A stretch of DNA of 64,000 nucleotides. Origin: Pseudomonas azerbaijanoccidentalis. GTDB taxonomy: Bacteria; Pseudomonadota; Gammaproteobacteria; Pseudomonadales; Pseudomonadaceae. A model generated the notes under the pieces. That model saw only the letters and a program-made list of their open reading frames with translations, was not told the origin of the DNA and ran no database searches. Positions within the stretch are counted from its first letter, which is position 1. Each line of letters starts with the position of its first letter. This document shows, piece by piece, positions 53,365 through 62,580 of this stretch. Location: positions 186,001-250,000 of the forward strand of contig NZ_JAHSTU010000007.1 in NCBI RefSeq assembly GCF_019145495.1, read 5' to 3'. A program made the position numbers and the translations under genes.

Positions 53365-54240
53365 TTACTGGCGGGTGCGCAATTGCTGCTGCAGGTTCTG
53401 GATCTGCGCTTGCAGGGTGTTGATGTTGCGGGTGACCTGGCTGCGGAAAGCATCGAATTCGGCAGTATTGGTTGCCCCCTGAGCCGCAGCAGGGCGGTTG
53501 TCCTGCTCGCTTTTGAGCACGACGATGTCCTGCTCCAGGCGCTCGATGGCGGCGCTCGGATTGCCTTGCTTCTTCAGAGCAGTAATGTCGGCGCCCAGGC
53601 TTTTCAGTTGAGCATCGAATTTCTCGGTATCTGCCGGAGCACTTTTCAGCGCGGCCACGTCGCCGATCAAGACTTTGACCTGAGCCTGCAACTGCGTGTT
53701 GACGGTTTGGTGCTCAGAGCTTTGGGTGGTGACCTGCGCCAGGCGCTTGTCCAGGTCGGAGGTTTGCGCAGTCATCTGCGCCAGACGCTTGTCCAGATCA
53801 GACGTCTGGCCAACCACGCCTTGTTGCTGCTTGCTCTGATCCAGCAACTTGCTTTCCAGCTGTTTGATTTGCAGCTTCAAGGCTTCGCTATCGCTGGTGA
53901 CGTTAGTCTGGCTGGCGACAACCTTGCCGGAAATATCTTGCAGGCGCCCCGCCGCTTCCTCACTGATGCGCGCGAAACTTTCCTGGGTCGCCACCAGTTG
54001 CTGTTCCATCAGCGAAATCTGCTGAAAGCTCCACCAGGCAAGGCCCGCGAAGGCAAAGAACAAGGCGCCCACCAATGCCCACAGAGGGCCGGTGCTCGCG
54101 GCCTTGACCTTGACCACCTGCGGCGTGCGCGAATGCACGGCGGTGCGGGTGGTCGGTGGAAAATCATCGTCGTCGAGGATGTCTGCACGCAGGCTCGGTA
54201 CATCATCGAAGTCGTCGTTGGCATCGTTACGCATGGACAT
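53365..54240 (-). CDS. Membrane-anchored coiled-coil protein
   Basis: A 291-residue protein: acidic N-terminal tail (DANDDFDDVPSLRADILDDD), one membrane helix (PLWALVGALFFAFAGLAWWS, about 52-71), then a long periplasmic coiled coil including two copies of QTSDLDKRLAQ. It ends in ITALKKQ...LQQQLRTRQ. ATG 54240 preferred. No domain recognised; likely structural or envelope-scaffold. Confidence 0.75.
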   Translation of the reverse strand: MSMRNDANDDFDDVPSLRADILDDDDFPPTTRTAVHSRTPQVVKVKAASTGPLWALVGALFFAFAGLAWWSFQQISLMEQQLVATQESFARISEEAAGRLQDISGKVVASQTNVTSDSEALKLQIKQLESKLLDQSKQQQGVVGQTSDLDKRLAQMTAQTSDLDKRLAQVTTQSSEHQTVNTQLQAQVKVLIGDVAALKSAPADTEKFDAQLKSLGADITALKKQGNPSAAIERLEQDIVVLKSEQDNRPAAAQGATNTAEFDAFRSQVTRNINTLQAQIQNLQQQLRTRQ

Positions 54241-54346
54241 TGAGTCAACCTTTGTGAAACGCGGTGATGGCTTGATGCGGCGAGTATAACCCCCGTTGCC
54301 GCACCGATTGACCCTCAACCCCCGGCCAGGTTCAGTGCGCCGCCTT

Positions 54347-55339
54347 TCAGCGAATGTCCTGGGCCTTCCACCAGCCGCAGAACTCATCGAGGGCCGTCCA
54401 GAGGCTGACCTTCGGATCGTAATCCAGATAATGCCGGGCGCGACTGATGTCCAGGGTGAAATTTTTCTTCATCACTTGCATGCCCAAGCGCGACAGGGTC
54501 GGTTCGGGGCGGCCCGGCCACATTTTGCACACGCCTTCGTTCAGCGCCGCAACGCTGTAGGCCAAACCGTAGGAACGGTAGCGTGTAACTTGTGGGACTT
54601 CCATTTTGCGCATGACGTAATTGACCACGTCCCACAAGGGCACCGGCGCACCGTTGCTGATGTTGTAGACCTTGCCCAGTGCCGAGCCACCGGCCAGCAA
54701 ACTGCTGAGCAGCGCTTCATTGAGGTTTTGCACGCTGGTGAAATCGGCCATGTTGAGACCATTGCCAATGATCGCCAGGCGGCCCTTGCGCTGCATTTTC
54801 AACAGGCGCGGGAAGATGCTCATGTCGCCGGCACCGGTCACGAAACGCGGGCGCAGGGCGATGGTTTCGAGGCCGAATTCCTGGGCGCCGAAGACCTTTT
54901 GCTCAGCCAGGTATTTGGTCGCGGCGTAAGGGTGCTTGAAACGCTTGGGCACCTGTTCTTCGGTCAGCCCCAAGTGATCACGGCCATCAAAGTAAATCGA
55001 CGGTGACGACAAATGCACCAGGCGCCGCACCCGCTGCTTCAGGCAGGCCTCAACCACGTTTTCGGTGACCTGAACATTGCCTTGATGAAAGTCCTGATAA
55101 CGGCCCCACACACCGACAGCGCCGGCGCAATGCACCACGGAATCAACGTCTGCGCACAGCTCACGGGTCAGTTCCGGGTCGCTCAAGTCGCCTTGAATGA
55201 ACTCGGCGCCACGGCGTACCAGATGCTCCACACCTTCGGCCCGGCGACCGTTGACCCGCACGTCCAGGCCCTGCTCCAAGGCGAAACGCGCAAAGCGCCC
55301 GCCAATGAAGCCACTTGCGCCGGTGACCAGAATCTTCAT
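54347..55339 (-). CDS. NAD(P)-dependent epimerase/3-beta-HSD-like dehydrogenase
   Basis: A 330-residue extended SDR. N-terminal GASGFIGGRFARFALEQG, active site Ser in LVHLSSPSIYF and YAATK as the Tyr-Lys pair. Substrate not known. It corresponds in position to PA4361 as I recall it. Confidence 0.87.
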   Translation of the reverse strand: MKILVTGASGFIGGRFARFALEQGLDVRVNGRRAEGVEHLVRRGAEFIQGDLSDPELTRELCADVDSVVHCAGAVGVWGRYQDFHQGNVQVTENVVEACLKQRVRRLVHLSSPSIYFDGRDHLGLTEEQVPKRFKHPYAATKYLAEQKVFGAQEFGLETIALRPRFVTGAGDMSIFPRLLKMQRKGRLAIIGNGLNMADFTSVQNLNEALLSSLLAGGSALGKVYNISNGAPVPLWDVVNYVMRKMEVPQVTRYRSYGLAYSVAALNEGVCKMWPGRPEPTLSRLGMQVMKKNFTLDISRARHYLDYDPKVSLWTALDEFCGWWKAQDIR

Positions 55340-55393
55340 GTATTGCTCCGAATATTTCGTTTTGCGTATTTCGTGAGTGCTTGACGCTGAACG

Positions 55394-56287
55394 TCAGTCC
55401 AACGGCACCAACCATTGCTTCGATGCCTGCACCAATTGATCGGTCAGCAACCCCAGCAACTGACCGCCATTGCGCCAATGATGCCAGTACAGCGGCACAT
55501 CGATCGGCTTATCTGGCAATAACTCCAGCAAAACGCCGCGTTCCAGTTGCTCGCGAACCTGCAGTTCCGGCACCAGTCCCCAACCGAGACCCGCTTCGGT
55601 CAGACGGATAAAGCCTTCGGACGAGGGGCATAAATGGTGCTCGAATCCGCCATCGACGCCGAGGGACGCGAGATACCGATGCTGTAGGAAGTCGTCCGGG
55701 CCAAACACCAGCGCCGGGGTGCGGGCCAACTGATCGGCGCGCACACCTTGCGGAAAATGCCGGGCAATGAAGGCCGGACTGGCCAAGGCCCTGTAACGCA
55801 TAGCCCCGAGCAACACGCTGCGTGCCCCGGCCACCGGACGCTCACTGGCGCACAAACAACCCGCCACTTCACCGGCGCGCATGCGTTTGAGGCCGACGGT
55901 CTGGTCTTCAACGATCAGGTCCAGCAACACGTGTTGTTGCGCGCAAAAATCTCCCACTGCCTGCGCCCACCAGGTGGCCAGACTGTCGGCATTGAGGGCA
56001 ATGCGCAAACGCTCCGGCAAACCTTCTTCGTCCAGCGCTGGCACCAGGCTTTGCAGATCGCGCTCAAGCAAGCGCACCTGCTGCACATGGTTGAGCAGGC
56101 GTCGACCGATCTCGGTCGGTGACGGCGGCGTAGCCCGAACCAAGACCGGTTGGCCGACGCGTGCTTCGAGCAGTTTGATCCGCTGGGAAATCGCCGATTG
56201 CGACAAGCCCAATACCTGGGCGGCACGTTCGAAACCGGCCTGTTCGACCACCGCCGCCAGCGCAGAAAGCAATTTGTAGTCGAACAT
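55394..56287 (-). CDS. argP: LysR-family regulator ArgP
   Basis: A 297-residue LTTR (IciA/ArgP), starting MFDYKLLSALAAVVEQAGFE with helix-turn-helix RAAQVLGLSQSAISQRIKLL. In E. coli and related bacteria it senses lysine/arginine and activates argO. It is divergent from an ACT protein and argO here, matching that role. Confidence 0.92.
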   Translation of the reverse strand: MFDYKLLSALAAVVEQAGFERAAQVLGLSQSAISQRIKLLEARVGQPVLVRATPPSPTEIGRRLLNHVQQVRLLERDLQSLVPALDEEGLPERLRIALNADSLATWWAQAVGDFCAQQHVLLDLIVEDQTVGLKRMRAGEVAGCLCASERPVAGARSVLLGAMRYRALASPAFIARHFPQGVRADQLARTPALVFGPDDFLQHRYLASLGVDGGFEHHLCPSSEGFIRLTEAGLGWGLVPELQVREQLERGVLLELLPDKPIDVPLYWHHWRNGGQLLGLLTDQLVQASKQWLVPLD

Positions 56288-56383
56288 CAGTTCTCCTAAT
56301 GAGCGATCAGCAATATTGGTTTTTCTTATACAGCGTCCTGCCCGAGAATGACCAGCAAGAACTCTTGAACAGGAAACACCTCC

Positions 56384-56785
56384 ATGGCTGGCGAAACTTC
56401 ATTGGCAACGCTGCTGCGCAGCATGAGCCCGCAACTCAACGCCGGCGAATACGTGTTTTGCACCTTGCACGACGGGCAATTACCCACAGGGCTGGACATC
56501 ATCGGCAGCTTCCGCGAGCGGGAAGGCCTGACGGTCATTCTCGAACGCTCCCTCGCCGAACAGGCCGGTTTGAGCTTCGACTACGTCGCGGCCTGGATCA
56601 CCTTGAACGTGCATTCGGCCCTCGAAGCCGTCGGCCTGACGGCAGCGTTTGCCACGGCCCTGGGCAAGGCCGGTATCAGTTGCAACGTGATCGCCGGTTA
56701 TTACCACGACCATTTGTTCGTCGGCCAGGCCGATGCCGAACGCGCCATGCAAGTGCTGCGCGATCTGGCCGCCAACGGGGAGTAA
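56384..56785 (+). CDS. ACT-domain protein
   Basis: A 133-residue protein with two ACT-like modules (AGEYVFCTLHDGQLPTGLDI and FATALGKAGISCNVIAGYYH), as in the CASTOR/ACT family. Such domains bind amino acids. It lies between argP and argO, 5 bases from the latter, so an amino-acid-sensing role tied to export is plausible. Confidence 0.82.
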   Translation: MAGETSLATLLRSMSPQLNAGEYVFCTLHDGQLPTGLDIIGSFREREGLTVILERSLAEQAGLSFDYVAAWITLNVHSALEAVGLTAAFATALGKAGISCNVIAGYYHDHLFVGQADAERAMQVLRDLAANGE

Positions 56786-56790
56786 TCAAT

Positions 56791-57393
56791 ATGTGGCAAA
56801 GCTATTTGAACGGCCTGTTGGTCGCATTCGGCCTGATCATGGCCATCGGCACACAGAATGCATTCGTGCTGGCGCAAAGTCTGCGACGGGAACATCACTT
56901 GCCGGTGGCGGCCCTGTGCGTCGCCTGCGATGCATTGTTGGTGGCGGCCGGAGTTTTCGGGCTGGCAACGGTGCTTGCGCAAAACCCGACGCTGCTGGCC
57001 ATCGCCCGCTGGGGCGGCGCTGCGTTTCTGCTGTGGTACGGCAGCATGGCACTGCGCCGGGCCTTCTCCAAGCAGAGCTTGCAACAGGGCGAAAACCAGA
57101 CCGTGCGCTCGTTGCGGGCGGTAATGCTCAGTGCGCTGGCGGTGACCCTGCTCAACCCGCACGTTTATCTGGACACGGTTTTGCTGATCGGCTCCCTCGG
57201 TGCCCAACAAACCGAGCCCGGCGCCTATGTCGTGGGCGCGGCGAGTGCTTCGATGCTGTGGTTTTTCACCCTGGCGCTGGGCGCTGCGTGGCTGGCGCCG
57301 TGGTTGGCGCGTCCGAGTACCTGGCGCATTCTTGATCTGTTGGTGGCGGTGATGATGTTCGCGGTAGCGTTCCAGTTAATCAGCGCCGGGTGA
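56791..57393 (+). CDS. argO: LysE/ArgO-family amino-acid exporter
   Basis: A 200-residue inner-membrane exporter with five or six hydrophobic segments. MAIGTQNAFVLAQSLRRE, LLNPHVYLDTVLLIGSLG and LWYGSMALRRAF are family signatures. Probably exports arginine/lysine and is activated by the adjacent ArgP. Confidence 0.92.
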   Translation: MWQSYLNGLLVAFGLIMAIGTQNAFVLAQSLRREHHLPVAALCVACDALLVAAGVFGLATVLAQNPTLLAIARWGGAAFLLWYGSMALRRAFSKQSLQQGENQTVRSLRAVMLSALAVTLLNPHVYLDTVLLIGSLGAQQTEPGAYVVGAASASMLWFFTLALGAAWLAPWLARPSTWRILDLLVAVMMFAVAFQLISAG

Positions 57394-57569
57394 TTTATTC
57401 CAAAAGGCTCTGGAACCTCTATTCCACACAGTTGTTGCGTGGTTATGCCGCACCCCCGGTGCTATGATCCGACACCTGCGCCGCAAAGAGTACAAACTCC
57501 CCGGCGCTTGTCTGGCCGCCCGTGATCGGCCTTGCGCTCACCGCACCTGACCTGATTAGGAGATTCACC

Positions 57570-58166
57570 ATGGCTTTCGAATTGCCGCCACTGCCTTACG
57601 CACACGATGCCCTGCAGCCGCACATTTCCAAAGAAACTCTGGAATATCACCACGACAAGCACCACAACACCTACGTCGTGAACCTGAACAACCTGGTGCC
57701 AGGCACCGAGTTCGAAGGCAAGACTCTGGAAGAAATCGTCAAGACTTCCTCGGGCGGCATCTTCAACAACGCCGCTCAAGTGTGGAACCACACTTTCTAC
57801 TGGAACTGCCTGGCGCCAAACGCCGGCGGCCAACCTACCGGCGCACTGGCTGAAGCCATCAACGCTGCGTTCGGTTCGTTCGACAAGTTCAAGGAAGAGT
57901 TCAGCAAGACTTCCATCGGTACCTTCGGTTCCGGCTGGGGCTGGCTGGTGAAAAAGGCTGACGGTTCCCTGGCCCTGGCCAGCACCATCGGCGCCGGCAA
58001 CCCGCTGACCAACGGCGACACCCCGCTGCTGACCTGCGACGTCTGGGAACACGCTTACTACATCGACTACCGCAACGTTCGTCCAAAGTATGTCGAAGCG
58101 TTCTGGAACCTGGTCAACTGGAAATTCGTGGCTGAGCAGTTCGAAGGCAAAACCTTCACCGCTTAA
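57570..58166 (+). CDS. sodB: Iron superoxide dismutase
   Basis: A 198-residue cytoplasmic FeSOD. The metal ligands appear in LEYHHDKHHNTYV, NAAQVWNHTFYWNCL and LLTCDVWEHAYYIDYRN; the AQVWNHTFYWNC sequence and the GQPTG region match the iron rather than manganese type. TTAGGAG lies before ATG 57570. In Pseudomonas it is the iron-replete SOD. A strong terminator follows. Confidence 0.97.
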   Translation: MAFELPPLPYAHDALQPHISKETLEYHHDKHHNTYVVNLNNLVPGTEFEGKTLEEIVKTSSGGIFNNAAQVWNHTFYWNCLAPNAGGQPTGALAEAINAAFGSFDKFKEEFSKTSIGTFGSGWGWLVKKADGSLALASTIGAGNPLTNGDTPLLTCDVWEHAYYIDYRNVRPKYVEAFWNLVNWKFVAEQFEGKTFTA

Positions 58167-58180
58167 GCTCGATGCCAGTC

Positions 58181-58209
58181 AAAAAACCCGGCTTATGCCG
58201 GGTTTTTTT
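58181..58209 (+). terminator. Rho-independent terminator of sodB
   Basis: Stem AAAAAACCCGGC / GCCGGGTTTTTT with a TTAT loop. Confidence 0.95.
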
Positions 58210-58697
58210 ATGGAGGGATGCTTTGTGGGACAGGCGGTGTCAGGCAAGCCGCCATCGTCAGCAGGCTGGCTTCTACAAGTATCAGTGTTGTGTGCAGATT
58301 GTTTACGGCAGCCGAGATTATTGTGGGAGCCAGCCTGCTGGCGATGGTCGGCGCATCCAACATAGAGGTTGGCTGTCTCGTCGGCGTACTCCCGCGCAAC
58401 GGTAATCCGGTCGATCTGAAACAACGCCAATGTCCCACGATGAAACCAGCCCTCAACCCCTTGCCCCAGAGCTACATCCGTCTAACATCAACCAATAGGA
58501 AAATATCTTCATATCCCCTCAAGTTGAAGGACCCGACTACCGACACAGTACTAATCGGACAATGCCCCCAGGCAACAGCGTATCGGCCAAGCTGCAGGCA
58601 AAATCCCTTATGGATGATTGTCCCTTTGACTGCCATCACGGGATTGCCAATACTCATGGCAACTTGATGCTACCCGCACGGAACAAGGAATAACCCT
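58210..58697. other. Long gap before bifA with decayed REP elements
   Basis: About 490 bases without a convincing gene. It holds REP fragments (GGCAGGCTGGC-type around 58216-58275 and AGCCAGCCTGCTGGCGATGG around 58327-58346) and then roughly 250 bases of plain sequence. The bifA Shine-Dalgarno AAGGA is at 58685-58689. The promoter lies here; no operator recognised. Confidence 0.55.
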
Positions 58698-60749
58698 TTG
58701 AAGCTGGAACTCAAGAACAGCTTGTCGGTGAAGTTGCTCCGGGTCGTGCTCCTGTCGGCATTGATCGTCGGTGTGGTCTTGAGCTGCGCGCAGATCGTTT
58801 TCGATGCTTATAAGACCCGCCAGGCCGTCGCCGGCGATGCCGAACGTATCCTCGACATGTTCCGCGACCCTTCGACCCAGGCCGTCTACAGCCTGGACCG
58901 GGAAATGGGCATGCAGGTGATCGAAGGCCTGTTTCAGGACGATGCCGTACGCCAGGCGTCCATCGGTCATCCCAATGAAGCGATGCTCGCGCAAAAATCC
59001 CGCGAACTGCAGCAGTCAGACAGCCGCTGGCTGACGGACCTGATCTTGGGCAAGGAACGCACCTTCACCACTCAATTGGTCGGTCGCGGTCCTTACAGCG
59101 AGTATTACGGTGACCTGAGCATCACCCTCGACACGGCCACGTACGGCCAAGGCTTTATTGTCAGTTCGGTGATCATTTTCATTTCCGGCGTATTGCGCGC
59201 CCTGGCGATGGGGCTGGTGCTGTATCTGGTTTATCACTGGCTGCTGACAAAACCATTGTCGCGAATCATCGAGCACCTGACCGAAATCAATCCCGATCGC
59301 CCCAGCGAACACAAGATTCCGCAGCTCAAGGGACACGAGAAAAACGAACTGGGGATCTGGATCAACACCGCCAACCAGTTGCTGGAATCCATCGAGCGCA
59401 ACACCCATCTGCGTCACGAAGCGGAAAACAGCCTGCTGCGCATGGCCCAGTACGACTTTCTCACCGGCCTGCCGAACCGCCAGCAGTTGCAAACGCAGTT
59501 GGACAAGATCCTCGTCGACGCCGGAAAACTGCAACGGCGGGTCGCGGTGCTGTGTGTCGGCCTCGATGACTTCAAAGGCATCAACGAACAATTCAGCTAC
59601 CAGACCGGCGACCAGTTGCTGCTGGCCCTGGCTGATCGCCTGCGCGCGCACAGCGGACGCCTCGGCGCCCTCGCCCGTCTCGGTGGTGACCAGTTCGCCC
59701 TGGTCCAGGCCGATATCGAACAACCCTACGAAGCCGCCGAGTTGGCGCAGAGCATTCTCGATGATCTGGAAGCGGCGTTCGCCCTCGATCATCAGGAGAT
59801 CCGCCTGCGTGCCACCATCGGCATCACGTTGTTCCCCGAGGACGGCGACAGCACCGAAAAACTGCTGCAAAAAGCCGAGCAGACCATGACCCTGGCCAAG
59901 ACTCGCTCGCGCAATCGTTATCAGTTCTATATCGCCAGCGTCGACACTGAGATGCGCCGCCGTCGCGAACTGGAAAAAGACTTGCGCGACGCCCTGGCCC
60001 GCGAACAGTTCTACCTGGTCTACCAACCGCAGATCAGCTATCGCGATCACCGCGTGGTAGGCGTGGAGGCCTTGATTCGTTGGCAGCACCCGGAACACGG
60101 TTTGGTTCCGCCTGACCTGTTCATCCCGCTGGCCGAGCAGAACGGCACCATCATCGCCATCGGCGAGTGGGTGCTGGATCAGGCCTGCAAGCAGCTTCGC
60201 GACTGGCATGATCAGGGTTTCAGTGACCTGCGCATGGCGGTGAACCTGTCCACGGTACAGTTGCACCACGCCGAGTTGCCAAGGGTGGTCAACAACCTGC
60301 TGCAAATGTATCGCCTGCCACCGCGCAGCCTGGAACTGGAAGTCACCGAGACCGGCCTGATGGAAGACATCAGCACCGCCGCCCAGCATTTGCTCAGCCT
60401 GCGTCGCTCCGGCGCACTGATCGCGATCGACGACTTCGGTACGGGTTACTCGTCACTGAGCTATCTGAAAAGCTTGCCGCTGGACAAGATCAAGATCGAC
60501 AAGAGCTTCGTGCAGGACCTGCTCGATGACGACGACGATGCGACCATCGTTCGCGCCATCATCCAGCTGGGCAAAAGCCTGGGCATGCAGGTGATCGCCG
60601 AAGGCGTGGAAACGGCCGAACAAGAGGCCTACATTATTTCCGAAGGCTGCCACGAAGGTCAGGGTTATCACTACAGCAAACCCCTGCCGTCCCGGGAGTT
60701 GAGCGCTTACCTCAAGCAGGCCCAGCGCAGCAACGCCGCCATTTTGTAG
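58698..60749 (+). CDS. bifA: GGDEF-EAL protein BifA (TTG start)
   Basis: A 683-residue inner-membrane c-di-GMP phosphodiesterase. Helices about 12-32 and 155-178; a periplasmic sensor region between. The GGDEF domain is degenerate, with GGDQF at residues 329-333, so cyclase activity is unlikely. The EAL domain has VEALIRW (EAL 457-459), VNLSTVQLHH, DDFGTGYSS and EGVETAEQE, with the residues needed for c-di-GMP hydrolysis. AAGGA is eight bases before TTG 58698. BifA governs the biofilm-swarming switch in Pseudomonas. Confidence 0.94.
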   Translation: MKLELKNSLSVKLLRVVLLSALIVGVVLSCAQIVFDAYKTRQAVAGDAERILDMFRDPSTQAVYSLDREMGMQVIEGLFQDDAVRQASIGHPNEAMLAQKSRELQQSDSRWLTDLILGKERTFTTQLVGRGPYSEYYGDLSITLDTATYGQGFIVSSVIIFISGVLRALAMGLVLYLVYHWLLTKPLSRIIEHLTEINPDRPSEHKIPQLKGHEKNELGIWINTANQLLESIERNTHLRHEAENSLLRMAQYDFLTGLPNRQQLQTQLDKILVDAGKLQRRVAVLCVGLDDFKGINEQFSYQTGDQLLLALADRLRAHSGRLGALARLGGDQFALVQADIEQPYEAAELAQSILDDLEAAFALDHQEIRLRATIGITLFPEDGDSTEKLLQKAEQTMTLAKTRSRNRYQFYIASVDTEMRRRRELEKDLRDALAREQFYLVYQPQISYRDHRVVGVEALIRWQHPEHGLVPPDLFIPLAEQNGTIIAIGEWVLDQACKQLRDWHDQGFSDLRMAVNLSTVQLHHAELPRVVNNLLQMYRLPPRSLELEVTETGLMEDISTAAQHLLSLRRSGALIAIDDFGTGYSSLSYLKSLPLDKIKIDKSFVQDLLDDDDDATIVRAIIQLGKSLGMQVIAEGVETAEQEAYIISEGCHEGQGYHYSKPLPSRELSAYLKQAQRSNAAIL

Positions 60750-60750
60750 A

Positions 60751-60848
60751 AAGATCGCAGCCTCGTTTCACTCGACAGCTCCTACATGGGGGCGCGTCTC
60801 TGTAGGAGCTGTGTAGGAGCTGTCGAGTGAAACGAGGCTGCGATCTTC
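60751..60848. repeat. REPIN variant with TCGTTTCACTCGA core
   Basis: Arms GATCGCAGCCTCGTTTCACT and its inverse AGTGAAACGAGGCTGCGATC. The middle contains a small duplication: TGTAGGAGCTG twice in close succession (about 60801-60825). Confidence 0.85.
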
Positions 60849-60902
60849 TAATCCAACAACCTTCTCCCGTGAATAAGAAATATTTCCAAGCACAACCCTT
60901 TA

Positions 60903-60931
60903 CACATAATGCGAAAGATTTGCATTATGTG
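60903..60931. promoter_or_regulatory. Fur-box-like palindrome before icmP
   Basis: Perfect 10-bp arms CACATAATGC / GCATTATGTG around GAAAGATTT. The central 19 bases AATGCGAAAGATTTGCATT agree with the AATGATAAT-N-ATTATCATT form of the Fur consensus at about 13 of 18 positions. The next gene belongs to an iron-regulated family. Starts 57 bases before icmP. Confidence 0.6.
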
Positions 60932-60987
60932 GCAGTTTTGCGCGCTGGACGCGTTATACCACCCCCTCTCGAAGCAGGATGTTCGCC

Positions 60988-62343
60988 ATGATTCGTATGC
61001 CTCTGGCTACCGCCAGTCTGTTGGCCATCGCAATTTCCCTCGCCGGTTGCGGTGAAGGCAAAGACAAAGAAAAAGCTGCCGCTCCTGCGCCGGCTGCCAG
61101 CACTGCTGCTGCTCCGGCTGCTCCTGCCGCTGCACCGGCCGCTGCCGGTAAAGTCGACGAAGCCGCCGCCAAAGCCGTTGTCGCGCACTACGCTGACATG
61201 GTTTTCGCCGTTTACAGCGATGCCGAATCCACCGCGAAAACCCTGCAAACCGCCATCGATGCTTTCCTCGCCAAGCCGAACGCCGACACCCTGAAAGCCG
61301 CCAAGGCTGCCTGGATTGCTGCCCGTGTTCCTTACTTGCAGAGCGAAGTGTTCCGTTTCGGCAACACCATCATCGACGACTGGGAAGGACAGGTGAACGC
61401 CTGGCCACTGGACGAAGGCCTGATCGACTACGTCGACAAATCCTACGAGCACGCGCTGGGTAATCCGGGCGCCACTGCTAACATCATCGCCAACACCCAG
61501 CTTCAGGTCGGCGAAGACAAGATCGACGTGAAAGACATCACTCCGGAAAAACTGGCCAGCCTGAACGAGCTGGGCGGTTCCGAAGCCAACGTCGCCACCG
61601 GCTACCACGCCATCGAATTCCTGCTCTGGGGCCAGGACCTGAACGGCACCGGCCCTGGCGCCGGCAACCGTCCTGCTTCCGACTACCTGGAAGGCAAAGG
61701 CGCCACCGGCGGTCACAACGATCGCCGTCGCGCTTACCTGAAATCCGTGACCCAACTGCTGGTCAGCGACCTGGAAGAAATGGTCGGTAACTGGAAGCCG
61801 AACGTGGCCGACAACTACCGCGCCACCCTGGAAGCCGAACCTGCTGAAACCGGCCTGCGCAAAATGCTGTTCGGCATGGGTAGCCTGTCCCTGGGCGAAC
61901 TGGCGGGCGAGCGCATGAAGGTTTCCCTGGAAGCCAACTCCCCGGAAGACGAACACGACTGCTTCAGCGACAACACCCACAACTCGCAGTTCTACGATGC
62001 CAAAGGCATTCGTAACGTTTACCTGGGCGAATACACCCGCGTCGATGGCACCAAAATGACCGGCGCCAGCCTGTCGTCGCTGGTGGCCAAAGCCGATCCG
62101 GCTGCCGACACCGCGCTGAAAGCCGACCTGGCTGCCACCGAAGCGAAGATGCAGGTCATTGTCGATCACGCCAACAAGGGTGAGCACTACGACCAGTTGA
62201 TCGCTGCCGGCAACGCCGCTGGCAACCAGATCGTCCGTGACGCCATCGCTTCCCTGGTCAAGCAGACCGGTTCGATCGAAGCCGCCGCTGGCAAACTGGG
62301 TATCAGCGACCTGAACCCGGACAACGCCGATCACGAATTCTGA
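60988..62343 (+). CDS. icmP: Imelysin-family iron-regulated lipoprotein (IcmP-like)
   Basis: A 451-residue periplasmic-side lipoprotein. Signal and lipobox SLAGC put the acylated Cys at 21, followed by an Ala/Pro-rich linker (AAPAPAASTAAAPAAP). The imelysin (M75) GxHxxE signature is GYHAIEF. AGGA is eight bases before ATG 60988. Imelysin proteins are induced by iron limitation and linked to iron acquisition; the exact role is uncertain and peptidase activity is not established. Confidence 0.9.
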   Translation: MIRMPLATASLLAIAISLAGCGEGKDKEKAAAPAPAASTAAAPAAPAAAPAAAGKVDEAAAKAVVAHYADMVFAVYSDAESTAKTLQTAIDAFLAKPNADTLKAAKAAWIAARVPYLQSEVFRFGNTIIDDWEGQVNAWPLDEGLIDYVDKSYEHALGNPGATANIIANTQLQVGEDKIDVKDITPEKLASLNELGGSEANVATGYHAIEFLLWGQDLNGTGPGAGNRPASDYLEGKGATGGHNDRRRAYLKSVTQLLVSDLEEMVGNWKPNVADNYRATLEAEPAETGLRKMLFGMGSLSLGELAGERMKVSLEANSPEDEHDCFSDNTHNSQFYDAKGIRNVYLGEYTRVDGTKMTGASLSSLVAKADPAADTALKADLAATEAKMQVIVDHANKGEHYDQLIAAGNAAGNQIVRDAIASLVKQTGSIEAAAGKLGISDLNPDNADHEF

Positions 62344-62360
62344 TCGACGCTGGCTGAATA

Positions 62361-62387
62361 AAAAGGCGACCTTCGGGTCGCCTTTTT
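62361..62387 (+). terminator. Rho-independent terminator of icmP
   Basis: Stem AAAAGGCGACC / GGTCGCCTTTT with a TTCG loop and a T run. Confidence 0.94.
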
Positions 62388-62409
62388 AGTGGCCGCGGAA
62401 CCGCTCCCC

Positions 62410-62491
62410 CTGTAGGAGCTGTCGAGTGAAACGAGGGTGCGATCTTTTTTGAGGCAAGTTCAAAAAATCGCAGCCTGCGGCAGCGCCTGCA
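62410..62491. repeat. Hybrid REPIN with unlike arms
   Basis: The left arm is TAGGAGCTGTCGAGTGAAAC (TCGAGTGAAACGAG type), but the right arm is ATCGCAGCCTGCGGCAGCGC (CCTGCGGCAG type). The two arms pair only at their outer and GCGATC parts. Confidence 0.75.
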
Positions 62492-62580
62492 AATCAAAGC
62501 AAACGATAATTCCTCTTATTCAAACCTCCCTGCCCTGTTAGACTTTGCGCCCTTGTTTTGCTCGTCTTGCAGGATGTCTG

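Noticed and set aside
59016..60389. 457-codon antisense frame over bifA
   Set aside because: Shadow of the GGDEF-EAL gene, no independent signals.
60925..62334. 469-codon antisense frame over icmP
   Set aside because: Shadow; Gly/Val/Phe-rich low-complexity translation.
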